From Terriglobia bacterium (GTDB lineage: Bacteria; Acidobacteriota; Terriglobia; UBA7540), in contig JAIQGH010000010.1 of the NCBI GenBank assembly GCA_020072655.1, positions 1 through 43,435 of the forward strand: DNA of 43,435 nucleotides. Reading direction: 5' to 3'. The notes under the pieces are model-generated. The model saw nothing but the letters and a program-made list of their open reading frames with translations, did no database searches and had not been told where the DNA came from. Shown in pieces: positions 1 through 7,492 of this stretch. Every line of letters begins with the position of its first letter. The stretch's first letter is position 1. Made by a program: the position numbers and the translations under genes.

Positions 1-653
1 AATTGCCCGTTGGGCCAAAGGGTGCGCTCGTCGAGGAAGAGCCGACCGCCCGCCTCGTTGATCAGCCGCGATGCCCACGGCTCGGGGGCCCACGCGCCGT
101 CGATTTCTTTCTTCATGAAGAGCGTGAGCTGATCGGGGTTGGCAATCGGAATCACCTGCACGTCGCCGCCCTTCTCGCGCGACTGCAGCCCGTGCGCGAG
201 GAGCCATTCGCGCAGCGCCACGTCCTGCGTGTTGCCGAGCTGCGGGGAGGCAACTTTCTTGCCATGAAAATCCTCCGGCTTCTGGATGCCGGAATCCGTG
301 CGCACCACAAGCGCTGCGCCGCCACTGGTCGCGCCAGCAACGATGCGCAGCGCTTCGCCCTGCGAGCGGACGTAGCCGGTAATGGCGGGGTTGGGGCCAA
401 TGTAGGTCAGGTCGAGGGCTCCGGCAAAAAGGGCCTCAATGGCGGAAGGGCCAGCATTGAAAACTTTCCATTCGACCCGCGCGGCAGGAGAGAGGGCCTT
501 CTCGAACCAGCCGTTGGCCTGCCCGATCACCCCTTGCGAGTGCGTGATATTAGGAAAATGCCCCGCGCGGACCACCACTTGCCCGCTTTGGCCGAGCAAC
601 CCTGGCGCCGGCAGCAGGCACATCAAGGCAAACAAGACGGCGAGCCTACTCAC
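1..653 (-). CDS. ABC transporter substrate-binding protein, SsuA/NMT1-like (3' end cut by window)
   Basis: Periplasmic binding protein of the sulfonate/nitrate/taurine family, which delivers an organic anion to an ABC importer. Reading leftwards from a GTG at 651-653, the visible 217 residues start with a hydrophobic signal peptide (about residues 1-22). A mature domain follows with the family's 'GxxPNITHSQ'-type opening (here AGHFPNITHSQG), then NAGPSAIEALFAG, LDLTYIGPNPAI, and PEDFHGKKVASPQLGNTQD. The substrate (aliphatic sulfonate, taurine or other) cannot be told from sequence. The start overlaps the stop of the upstream porin gene by 8 bp, so the two are probably translationally coupled, and permease/ATPase genes are expected beyond the left edge. 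The C-terminus lies outside the window. Confidence 0.85.
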   Translation of the reverse strand, partial: MSRLAVLFALMCLLPAPGLLGQSGQVVVRAGHFPNITHSQGVIGQANGWFEKALSPAARVEWKVFNAGPSAIEALFAGALDLTYIGPNPAITGYVRSQGEALRIVAGATSGGAALVVRTDSGIQKPEDFHGKKVASPQLGNTQDVALREWLLAHGLQSREKGGDVQVIPIANPDQLTLFMKKEIDGAWAPEPWASRLINEAGGRLFLDERTLWPNGQ

Positions 654-1830
654 CGGCCCCTCCTTTCTTCCCCGTCAACTGGAAAGAGAACTGGACTTGA
701 GTCAGGAAAACCGACGTCAGATGGCTGCTGGCAGCCTGGTCCGAGAGGCCGTAGTTCGCCCCCCACTTTACCCACTTGTTCAGATACCAGTTAAGGCCCC
801 CCATGTAGAGGTTTGTCCCTTTGTTGGGGGTATGCCGGTCTGGATTGTAGTTCTCAAGTCGGAAGATCCCCTCCCACTTCGGATTGAGCCGGTAGACAAG
901 CAAGGAATACCAGCCGCTTTTTCTCACGGCGCCATCGCGGCCCCAGATATATTCGCTGTAAACCGAAACGGGCTGTCGAATATAGGCGAGCTCGACACCC
1001 TCTCGTTGCTTGGCGAGCTTCGTTGTTCCCGTCGCGCCATCGTAATAATCTCCCGCGAGGGAAAGTCCGTCCACTGGATTGAACACAACGCGCGACGCGA
1101 AATCTTTGCGATTATTGACATCTAGAGTACTAATTCCATTTCCGTTAAAAAGGCCCACCGCGTAGGTCAGCAATGGCCTGCCGTGCCAAGCGGGAGAGCT
1201 GCCAGATACCTGAACGCCGATGTCGCGTCCTTGGTTCCCCGTGTCGCGGCCAGGCACCAGGGAATTCCCGATCATCGAGCGCTCGATGGGCATCCACTTG
1301 TCGTCGGAGATCAAGTTCTCCTGGCTGAACGGAATCTTGAATTGCCCGAAGGTCAGCTTGGCGAACGGGACGTAGGCAAAATCGACGCTGGCATCCAGGA
1401 GAAAGGGACTTCTCACTCCATCCGCCTGGACGTAGTAGCTGATCTTGTCCGCCAGTTTGCCATTCAATATTAGCCTGGCGCGTCGGATCTGGAGCGTATT
1501 CGGCTTGCCCGGCTCATTGCTCCACCGGGTTTGCACAAAACCCTTCGCCTCGAAAGGCAGACCATTCGCGGCAAGAGGTTCGTTCTTGGCAAGTTCCCCT
1601 GGAGGCTTCTGAGGAGGGTGCGCGAGCTCCCGGCGGGCCTCCTGTGCAGGCGTGGCTTTTTCCTGTGCAACCTCTCCGCGCAGTGCGCCGGCCTCTTCTT
1701 CAGTCACCACGTGTTTCTTGATCAACAGATCGAGCAGCAGATCCAGTTCGGACGCCGAGGCCGATTGCACCCCTAAGAGCACGGCGAGCGTCACGACATG
1801 TGCCAGCGCACGGAAAAAACGGGTCGTCAT
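646..1830 (-). CDS. Phosphate-selective-type (OprP/OprO-like) outer-membrane porin
   Basis: Predicted 394-residue outer-membrane beta-barrel of the porin O/P family. A signal peptide (about 1-27, ending ASAS) is followed by a short charged helical segment (about 28-75, LLIKKHVVTEEEAGAL), then the barrel with the family's pattern: KGFVQTRW, IRRARLILNGKLADKISYYVQ, TFGQFKIPFSQE, GRDTGNQGRDIGVQV. It ends in an alternating strand, VFLTQVQFSFQLTGKK. The ATG at 1828-1830 was chosen because AAGGAGGAGA lies just upstream and the signal peptide begins there; longer reading frames lack a signal. It is coupled by 8 bp to a sulfonate-type binding-protein gene, so it may serve as the outer-membrane entry for that anion rather than for phosphate. 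This pairing argument is inference. Confidence 0.85.
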   Translation of the reverse strand: MTTRFFRALAHVVTLAVLLGVQSASASELDLLLDLLIKKHVVTEEEAGALRGEVAQEKATPAQEARRELAHPPQKPPGELAKNEPLAANGLPFEAKGFVQTRWSNEPGKPNTLQIRRARLILNGKLADKISYYVQADGVRSPFLLDASVDFAYVPFAKLTFGQFKIPFSQENLISDDKWMPIERSMIGNSLVPGRDTGNQGRDIGVQVSGSSPAWHGRPLLTYAVGLFNGNGISTLDVNNRKDFASRVVFNPVDGLSLAGDYYDGATGTTKLAKQREGVELAYIRQPVSVYSEYIWGRDGAVRKSGWYSLLVYRLNPKWEGIFRLENYNPDRHTPNKGTNLYMGGLNWYLNKWVKWGANYGLSDQAASSHLTSVFLTQVQFSFQLTGKKGGAGE

Positions 1831-2032
1831 TACCACTGTCTCCTCCTTGGGATTGGCGGCGTCACGCCTCCAGGCGCGTGGTGAGCGGGCCGGAATGAGC
1901 TTTGAGGCGCTCCCGTGCCGAGGGGGCGCGCTGAAAGGGTTCCTGGTCACCAGACCTCGGAACTTGCTCGCATCGAATTGCGGGCCGATTCGGGAGCCCT
2001 CCTTACCAGTGTGAGAAAACTCGGGAAGAACG

Positions 2033-2443
2033 CTATTTCCGACGACCCAGGTCGGCGAGGGAGGTGCGGTCCACGATGCGCGAAGCGGCATTGCGAACGT
2101 CGAGGAACAGGCGATATAGCGGCCGATGCTTCCTATCGCGCGCCACGAGCCGCCGGAGCGACTGCGCATCTCCAAAGGGCGCCAGCGGCCCATCAATGGT
2201 CCGAATAATCTCACCGAGATAGATGCGGCTGGGCGGCCGCCGCAAGCGGTAGCCGCCCCTGGCGCCGCGCTCGCTTTCTACCAACCTGGCCCGCTTGAGC
2301 TCCAAAAGGATGAGCTCCAGGAATTTCTCCGGAATGTGCTCTGTGGAGGCGATTTCGTGAATCTTTGTCGTCCGGTCCGGATGTCTCTTCGCGAGCACCA
2401 TCATTGCTTCCAGCGCGTACAGGCCTTTTCTGGAGATTTTCAT
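2033..2443 (-). CDS. Rrf2-family transcriptional regulator without Fe-S cysteines
   Basis: 136-residue Rrf2 winged-helix regulator. The N-terminal MKISRKGLYALEAMMVLA, the recognition-helix region IPEKFLELILLELKRARLV and the wing ERGARGGYRL are typical. The three cysteines that hold the Fe-S cluster in IscR/NsrR (expected around residues 90-105) are absent, so this is not a cluster sensor of that kind. Cysteine-free Rrf2 proteins include CymR, a regulator of sulfur assimilation. The gene lies upstream of, and in the same direction as, the porin/sulfonate-binding-protein pair (202-bp gap), which makes a sulfur-source regulator plausible but unproven. A dyad 16 bp before the start may be its own operator. 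Confidence 0.85.
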   Translation of the reverse strand: MKISRKGLYALEAMMVLAKRHPDRTTKIHEIASTEHIPEKFLELILLELKRARLVESERGARGGYRLRRPPSRIYLGEIIRTIDGPLAPFGDAQSLRRLVARDRKHRPLYRLFLDVRNAASRIVDRTSLADLGRRK

Positions 2444-2459
2444 GACGCCTTTACAACGA

Positions 2460-2480
2460 AGTCTATCGGGTAAGTAGACT
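2460..2480. promoter_or_regulatory. Candidate Rrf2 operator dyad
   Basis: A 21-bp inverted repeat with 6-bp arms (AGTCTA and TAGACT) separated by TCGGGTAAG, 16 bp upstream of the Rrf2 start codon. The position suits autorepression. No second copy was found before the porin gene, so a wider role is not supported. Confidence 0.4.
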
Positions 2481-2662
2481 ATTTCCTGGAGGCTGCGGTT
2501 GTCAAGGAGCTTTCGCTCTTGAAAATGAAAACAGGCAGCATCTATCACGAAGTCGCGAGACGCTGGAATGCGGGTTGTAGGGGGGAGGCGACCACTCCTG
2601 ATTCCCCTCCCTAACAAGGCGGGGACTAAGAGATGGCTGCGGCGTGCTGAGACATTAACTTC

Positions 2663-3643
2663 TTAACTTTCCTCGCCCTCGGGCAGGAACACACTGGCGG
2701 CGCCAAAGATTCCGACGTTTTTCCGAAGCTTGGCCGGCAGCAAGGGGATCCTTGCTGCAAACCGCCGATTGATTGTGTATTGCGGGATTGTGTGGCGGAT
2801 CTTGTCAAAGAGGGGTTTGCCGATGTTTGCCACCCCGCCACCGATGACGATGGCCTCCGGGTCGAGCAACGTAATCATGCCTGCCAACCAGACTCCCAGA
2901 AAGAAGCCCGTCTCCTCAATAATTTCACAGGCGATGGGGTCGCCCTTTGCCGCGGCGTCTTGAATCATGCGCGGCGTGATCTGACTCAGGTGGCCGCGCG
3001 TCAGGTCTCGCAAGAGGCTGGGGGCGGTGTGTTCCTGCTCGAGCCGCACGCGCGCGCGCCGGGCCATCGCCGGCCCCGCGGCCAACGCCTCGATGCAGCC
3101 CAGCGTGCCGCATCCGCACCGGTACGGGCTGCGATAATCAATGGACACGTGTCCGCCTTCGCCAGCCACGCCGTCCTTACCGTGATAGATTTTCTTGTTG
3201 ATGATGATTCCCGTTCCGATGCCGGTGCTGACGGTTACGTAGAAGACGTCGCGGTAGCCGACGGCGGCGCCAAAGAGGACTTCTGCCAAACCGGCGGCGT
3301 TCGCGTCGTTCTCCACTTTGGCCGGCAATCCGAATTTCTTCTGCACCCGTTTGGCCAAGAGGATATTCCGCCAGCCCGGAAGGTTAGGAGGGTTGATAAC
3401 CAGCCCCGTCTTGGGATTGAGGGGGCCGGGCGCGCACATTCCGATCCCCTCGATGCTCTCCTTGCCGCCCGCCTGTTGGAGAAGACTCTCGATGACGGTC
3501 AGGATCTGGCCGAAGCTGGTCTCAAAACCTTCCTCGGCCCGCGTCGGCACGATGAGCGACTGCACGAGGCGGCCCTTCAGGTTGACGAGCCCCCCAGCAA
3601 TCTTGGTCCCTCCGACATCGATTCCCACTACCAGCTTTGGCAT
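2663..3643 (-). CDS. ROK-family sugar kinase (glucokinase-like)
   Basis: 326-residue cytoplasmic ROK kinase, phosphorylating a hexose with ATP. The phosphate-binding motif GIDVGGTK is at residues 7-14. The catalytic aspartate is in VENDANAA (D113). The ROK zinc site is complete: GEGGHVSID (H165) and CGCGTLGCIE (C176, C178, C183). The last of these also carries the glutamate of the sugar-binding EXGH/CGCGxxGCxE signature. No N-terminal helix-turn-helix is present, so it is an enzyme and not a NagC/XylR-type repressor. It lies 22 bp behind an FHS-type sugar transporter on the same strand, so the pair likely imports and phosphorylates one sugar, most simply glucose. The ATG at 3641-3643 is the family's usual start. 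Confidence 0.9.
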   Translation of the reverse strand: MPKLVVGIDVGGTKIAGGLVNLKGRLVQSLIVPTRAEEGFETSFGQILTVIESLLQQAGGKESIEGIGMCAPGPLNPKTGLVINPPNLPGWRNILLAKRVQKKFGLPAKVENDANAAGLAEVLFGAAVGYRDVFYVTVSTGIGTGIIINKKIYHGKDGVAGEGGHVSIDYRSPYRCGCGTLGCIEALAAGPAMARRARVRLEQEHTAPSLLRDLTRGHLSQITPRMIQDAAAKGDPIACEIIEETGFFLGVWLAGMITLLDPEAIVIGGGVANIGKPLFDKIRHTIPQYTINRRFAARIPLLPAKLRKNVGIFGAASVFLPEGEES

Positions 3644-3665
3644 GGTTGGCTCCGGGGAAGCTGCA

Positions 3666-4865
3666 TCAATCGTATTTCGCTCGGCCCAGCATAGCGAGCC
3701 CAAAAACATATCCGAAACACAAGGCCGGCACGAGCATTGCCGCGCGCAGGCCAAGGTGGTCTCCCACCAGACCCACCAGCGGCGGAATCACGGCGCCGCC
3801 CACCGCCGCTGTGCAAAGCAGGCCCGAGATCGCCCCCTGATTCTCCTCGAAGCTGTTGATCGTCCCGCTGAAAACCAGAGTGAACAGCACGGAGGTAAAG
3901 AAACCGCAGGCGGCGAAGCCCGCGGTCGTCATCCCCCGCGATCCGAAAGTGGCCACCAGCAGGCACACCAGCGCCAGGAAGGAATAAATGCGCAGCATTC
4001 TTCGGCTTCCCAGCCGATTCAGCACCGCCCCGCTCACCAAGCGGCCGATCCCCTGCAGTCCCCAGAAGAGCGCCACCACCAGCGCCGGCAAAGACGGCAA
4101 AACCCGGCGGATCAGGCTGGCCGCTTCGACATGGGAAACCTCCGCGCTCAGGCCGTGCTCCCGCTCGAAGAATTTCACGATCCACGACGCCGTGCCCACC
4201 TCCGCGCCGACGTAAAAGAAGATTCCCAGGCAGTAGGTAATGACGATGGGATGCGTCAGGAGTTTCGCATAAGATCGCGGCTTCACGACACTGCTCGCCG
4301 GCGGGCGCGCGGGGAAACTCGCCAGCCCGAGCAAGATCAGCAGCACGAAGGAGAGCGCGGCGAAGAAGAGATAGAGGGTCTGCCACGGTCGGCCCGTCCC
4401 GGTGAAAAAAGCAAGAATGAACGGCCCGAGAAACGCTCCGATCCCGCAAAAGCCGATGGTCAGCGTCAGGTTGCGGTGGTAGTTCTCCGCCCGGTCAAGG
4501 TGCTGGATCAGCGGATTGCCCGAGGTTTGCAGCACCGTCACCCCCACGCCGACGGCAAAGATCATCGCCACCATCAGGGGATAGCTTCGCGCCCAGGCGA
4601 CCACCAGGCAACCGAGGCCCATGAGCAGGACCCCAAAAAGCACGAGGGGCCGCGGGCCGACTCGATCCATGAGCAGTCCGGTGGGAATTGAGCAGAGACC
4701 GTAAGCAAGATAGAAGGCAAAGGCGAGGATGCCCGCGGCAAACAGGCTGAGGTGGTACTCCCTGATGACTTCAGGAATCACCACTCCCAGAACGTTGGTG
4801 ATCATCCCAAAAGTCAGATAGGCTAAGAAAAGAATCCAAAGTAACGCCGCGGGCCGATTCGCCAT
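3666..4865 (-). CDS. MFS sugar transporter, FHS (FucP/GluP-like) type
   Basis: 399-residue inner-membrane transporter with about 12 hydrophobic helices. The early segments (FGMITNVLGVVIPEV, AFAFYLAYGLCSIPTGLLMDRVG) and the motif QTSGNPLIQHLD resemble the fucose/glucose/galactose H+ symporters of the FHS family, whose motif is around 'NPYL'. The MFS loop motif is present as GLLMDRVGPRP. It is first gene of a two-gene operon with the ROK kinase 22 bp downstream, so glucose or a related hexose is the likely substrate. The exact sugar cannot be deduced. Confidence 0.85.
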   Translation of the reverse strand: MANRPAALLWILFLAYLTFGMITNVLGVVIPEVIREYHLSLFAAGILAFAFYLAYGLCSIPTGLLMDRVGPRPLVLFGVLLMGLGCLVVAWARSYPLMVAMIFAVGVGVTVLQTSGNPLIQHLDRAENYHRNLTLTIGFCGIGAFLGPFILAFFTGTGRPWQTLYLFFAALSFVLLILLGLASFPARPPASSVVKPRSYAKLLTHPIVITYCLGIFFYVGAEVGTASWIVKFFEREHGLSAEVSHVEAASLIRRVLPSLPALVVALFWGLQGIGRLVSGAVLNRLGSRRMLRIYSFLALVCLLVATFGSRGMTTAGFAACGFFTSVLFTLVFSGTINSFEENQGAISGLLCTAAVGGAVIPPLVGLVGDHLGLRAAMLVPALCFGYVFGLAMLGRAKYD

Positions 4866-5066
4866 TGACAGCCTTTTTCTTGCACCAGGAGTTCCGGATC
4901 GAAGCGAACAGCGTGGTTCCTGAGAATCCAGAAGTATACCCCAGCGATTGGTGCCAGTGTCACGACTTTGCCAAGTGGGGGGCTTCGAAGCGGCTGACCC
5001 GGCCTTGGGTTGGAGAGAGCGTCTCCCGAAAGACGGTGCTTGACGCTCGCGGCACGGTTTTCTAAG

Positions 5067-5522
5067 ATGGCGACAACCGGCCCGTCGGCCGTCCGTCGAG
5101 GATTGATGCCCCGAGGTCGTTTATCCGCTACTGCACGCCCGACTCCCGCCCCGCCCGACGCCGTGGCGATTCCGGAACAGCTCTATTTCCGCATCGGGGA
5201 GGTCAGCGAGCTCACGGCGACCAAGTCCTACGTCCTGCGGTATTGGGAGACCGAGTTTCCTACGCTTCGGCCCGTCAAGAGCCGCTCCGGCCACCGCCTT
5301 TACCGGCGGGAGGACGTCCAGATGATCCTCGAGATCAAACGCCTGCTCTACGAAAGAGGTTTCACGATCGAGGGGGCGCGCAAACAGCTCGCCGGCGAGG
5401 CTCCCCGCGCGGAACAGCAGAAGGCGCTCTTCCACGACCGCCCCCGCCACGACGGCGCGCCGCTTCGAGCTATTCGGCGCGAACTCGAGGGTCTCTTGAC
5501 AATGCTTTCACGCAAGTGCTAG
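5067..5522 (+). CDS. MerR-family transcriptional regulator
   Basis: About 151 residues if started at ATG 5067. A variable basic leader is followed by a MerR winged [23 protein letters not shown], then [17 protein letters not shown] and [16 protein letters not shown]. The C-terminal part is short, with no recognisable ligand or metal-binding cysteines, so the effector is unknown. This is the small type commonly seen as a housekeeping MerR next to tRNA genes in Acidobacteriota and Deltaproteobacteria (from memory, not checked). The start is uncertain: ATG 5067 and ATG 5106 are both in frame and neither has a clear ribosome-binding site. The gene directly precedes the tRNA-Pro pair. Confidence 0.8.
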   Translation: MATTGPSAVRRGLMPRGRLSATARPTPAPPDAVAIPEQLYFRIGEVSELTATKSYVLRYWETEFPTLRPVKSRSGHRLYRREDVQMILEIKRLLYERGFTIEGARKQLAGEAPRAEQQKALFHDRPRHDGAPLRAIRRELEGLLTMLSRKC

Positions 5523-5542
5523 CGTGACTCAAGAGCAGTAAT

Positions 5543-5610
5543 GAGTGACAAGCGAAGGGTGACCAGTGGGGGGCTTCTTCTCGTCACGCGTCACTATTCA
5601 CTTGTCACGG
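5543..5610. repeat. Heptamer-period inverted repeat before tRNA-Pro(GGG)
   Basis: Four consecutive 7-bp units on the + strand (GAGTGAC, AAGCGAA, GGGTGAC, CAGTGGG; 5543-5570) face four units in inverse orientation (GTCACGC, GTCACTA, TTCACTT, GTCACGG; 5583-5610). All fit a loose NRGTGAC consensus and keep a 7-bp register. The two halves can fold on each other. It separates the MerR gene from the first tRNA and may act as a terminator or simply be a genome-specific repeat family. Confidence 0.6.
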
Positions 5611-5620
5611 TATTGGATGC

Positions 5621-5697
5621 CGGGACGTAGCGCAGCCTGGTAGCGCACTTGCTTGGGGTGCAAGTGGTCGCCGGTTCAAATCCGGCCGTCCCGACCA
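5621..5697 (+). tRNA. tRNA-Pro (anticodon GGG)
   Basis: 77-nt cloverleaf: acceptor CGGGACG/CGTCCCG, D-arm GCGC..GCGC with AGCCTGGTA loop, anticodon stem CTTGC/GCAAG around loop TTGGGGT (anticodon GGG), T-arm GCCGG/CCGGC with TTCAAAT loop, discriminator A and encoded CCA. The C1-G72 pair is characteristic of bacterial tRNA-Pro. Confidence 0.97.
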
Positions 5698-5704
5698 ATA
5701 AGAA

Positions 5705-5788
5705 CAGTGGATAGTGACGAGCGAAAAGTGACGAGCAAGAACTGACCGCATGTGTTTGCTGTTCACTGACCGCTTGTCACTGTTCACG
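5705..5788. repeat. Heptamer-period inverted repeat between the tRNA-Pro genes
   Basis: Six + strand heptamers (CAGTGGA, TAGTGAC, GAGCGAA, AAGTGAC, GAGCAAG, AACTGAC; 5705-5746) and four inverse units (GTTCACT, GACCGCT, TGTCACT, GTTCACG; 5761-5788) of the same family as the copy before the first tRNA. The inverse halves could pair into a hairpin between the two tRNA genes. Confidence 0.55.
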
Positions 5789-5795
5789 CCAGTGC

Positions 5796-5872
5796 CGGGG
5801 CGTAGCGTAGCCTGGTAGCGCGCTTGGTTCGGGACCAAGAGGTCCGCGGTTCAAATCCGCGCGCCCCGACCA
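5796..5872 (+). tRNA. tRNA-Pro (anticodon CGG)
   Basis: 77-nt cloverleaf: acceptor CGGGGCG/CGCCCCG with C1-G72, anticodon stem CTTGG/CCAAG around TTCGGGA (anticodon CGG), T-arm CGCGG/CCGCG, discriminator A, encoded CCA. The gene is intact. Its 3' 49 bp, from the anticodon stem to CCA, are repeated at 24604-24652, so it served as the integration site of the gas vesicle island and was regenerated on insertion. Confidence 0.97.
5824..5872 (+). repeat. attL-like 49-bp direct repeat (tRNA 3' end)
   Basis: Starts TTGGTTCGGGACC and ends GCGCCCCGACCA, matching 24604-24652 at all 49 positions. It covers the anticodon stem-loop, variable loop, T-arm and acceptor 3' strand of tRNA-Pro(CGG). The next base differs between the copies (A here, G at the right copy), which marks the end of the repeat. 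Confidence 0.9.
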
Positions 5873-6817
5873 ACTTCTTATTTGTCAATGCCTTAGAGTC
5901 CCAAACGGTCACTTCTTATCGACCAACCGGTCGGTTGGGAACAAAACCGCCCGAACGACCTGTAAACCGCCTCCTTCGACCGGAGCACAAGCTAGGCAAG
6001 CCAAAAGGATGACGTTTGGCCAATGGGGACACGAACCGCAATCTTCCGAGATTGTTCCGTCACACCGGACAAGGGCTTTCAGCCACCCGTCGTTGTCGCG
6101 CGATCTCCCCAGAGCCGAGATTATGGCGGGCGACAGAATGACAAAATGTGCGCCTAATATTGGCGGTAGATTGACTTCACAAAAGGGCTAAATCTTTGCC
6201 TCCAGGGGGCCGATAGACAAAAGGGAATTGCCCACGGAGGAGCCTGTTCCAACGTCGCCATTTTTGTTCTCGATGACAAACCGGTCGTCCGCAGGTGGCT
6301 GAGCCGAAAACCTTGTTAGGGGGGATATGAGTACAGAGCTGCTCGCAGTGGGCAGGAGGTATTCGAGTTGAAGTAGACGGAAAGGAGCCTTCGGATTCAG
6401 CGCTTGGCGCAGATCTCCGGCTCGAACCTCTTGCACGAAGCTCAAGCCAAATCTCACCGCGAGGGAGCGCAGGGGAGTGCGTGCGATGAAGCTCTCCACG
6501 CCGCTTGCAATCAATCCTTCGGCTCCAGTCGAGCATGTGACATGGCTCCTGTTCATTTTCGAATCGAGCCCGTGTGGAAGAACTGATGCAAGCCGGAGGA
6601 GTTAAGTGGCGAGCGCAGAATGTTTGCTGGGAGGGGGAAACCGGATGGTAACGTCAACGCCATCCTTCAAAGAAGCAGACAGCACGCGAGCTAAAATCTT
6701 CTCGTGCGACCTTGGCCTCTAGGACCGCGGTGAGGCGATCTGATTACATGAAGGCTTCCCGAAAAGATTGGACGCTCCACCGAATACCCATGGATTCAGC
6801 TTCATAGGGCCGACACC
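5873..6817. other. Left arm of island, no recognisable gene (945 bp)
   Basis: No reading frame here shows a recognisable domain, and the longest ones (about 120 codons on the minus strand at 6177-6556) have a composition of random high-GC translation with no ribosome-binding site. Base composition is visibly lower in GC than the flanks in places. It is where an integrase gene would be expected next to attL, so it may contain its eroded remains, but nothing in it can be named. Confidence 0.5.
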
Positions 6818-7492
6818 ATGCATACCATGAGCAAGCAGACCAGGAAGGGCGGCGGCATCCAAGGTCCCGGGTCTGAGGAAAGGACCCTCATCTACATTCC
6901 GATTATCCATACCCAGGCGGATATGGGAGCGCTGCGCGAGCCGATACAGCGCTTGAAAGTCAAGAGGCTGGGTCGGATAGGCTGGGAGCGCAACGTGAGC
7001 CTCGTCGACAAATTGTGGGCAAAAATCGAACAGGCCTTAGAGGGTCTGGTCCTTCCCTACGAGCGGGTTCGTCTCTATCAGGATGGGCTGCCGGTGTGTG
7101 GCCACGAGGCGGAGATTGTTGCGGAGCTCGCAACGGCGGGCAGCAGAAACCATCGGCTGCTTCTCCGCCTAAGGGAGAAGGGGGCCACAATTATGGGCAC
7201 GGAATCTTCTGAACTCCTCGTGGAGGAGTATCAACTCGTCAAGGAGGCTTTCGCTTCCGGGAATCCGCAGGTTGCCTGCCGGGAAGAAGCGCGGAGGAGA
7301 GCCTTGCGGGACTCCCTGCTAAAACGGCGCGATCAATACATCGCCGAGAGGGTTAACGCCACGCTTCGGATCGGAGAAACGGGCCTGATCTTCTTGGGAA
7401 TGCTTCACTCTGTGGCCCCCTGGCTCGAAAAGGATATTCGGGTCATCCATCCCATTCATCATCCCTTCAGTCGTGGAAAGAAGGCACTGTGA
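6818..7492 (+). CDS. Conserved hypothetical with TraB/TIKI-like motifs, first gene of the gas vesicle island
   Basis: 224 residues (216-221 if one of the inner ATGs is used; ATG 6827 is an equally possible start, and neither has a clear ribosome-binding site). It has no signal peptide or membrane helix. Visible motifs are [11 protein letters not shown] (H31), VYQDGLPV-like [13 protein letters not shown] (about 86-97), GTES (127-130), a basic stretch [14 protein letters not shown] (170-183), and [10 protein letters not shown] (189-198). The combination of an early His, GTES and a late 'GxxH' after an R-rich 'RNxxhA'-like helix resembles the TraB/TIKI/EreA fold loosely. That is a weak similarity and the function is unknown. 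Its stop overlaps the start of the sigma-54 activator gene (GTGA), so the two form one transcription unit and a regulatory role is possible. Confidence 0.7.
   Translation: MHTMSKQTRKGGGIQGPGSEERTLIYIPIIHTQADMGALREPIQRLKVKRLGRIGWERNVSLVDKLWAKIEQALEGLVLPYERVRLYQDGLPVCGHEAEIVAELATAGSRNHRLLLRLREKGATIMGTESSELLVEEYQLVKEAFASGNPQVACREEARRRALRDSLLKRRDQYIAERVNATLRIGETGLIFLGMLHSVAPWLEKDIRVIHPIHHPFSRGKKAL

Noticed and set aside
3318-4691. Long + strand open frame of 457 codons opposite the sugar transporter and kinase
   Set aside because: Gln/His/Arg-rich shadow of two real genes, with no domain, signal or ribosome-binding site.
5824-6012. Small frame starting inside tRNA-Pro(CGG)
   Set aside because: Classic false coding call from a tRNA sequence.
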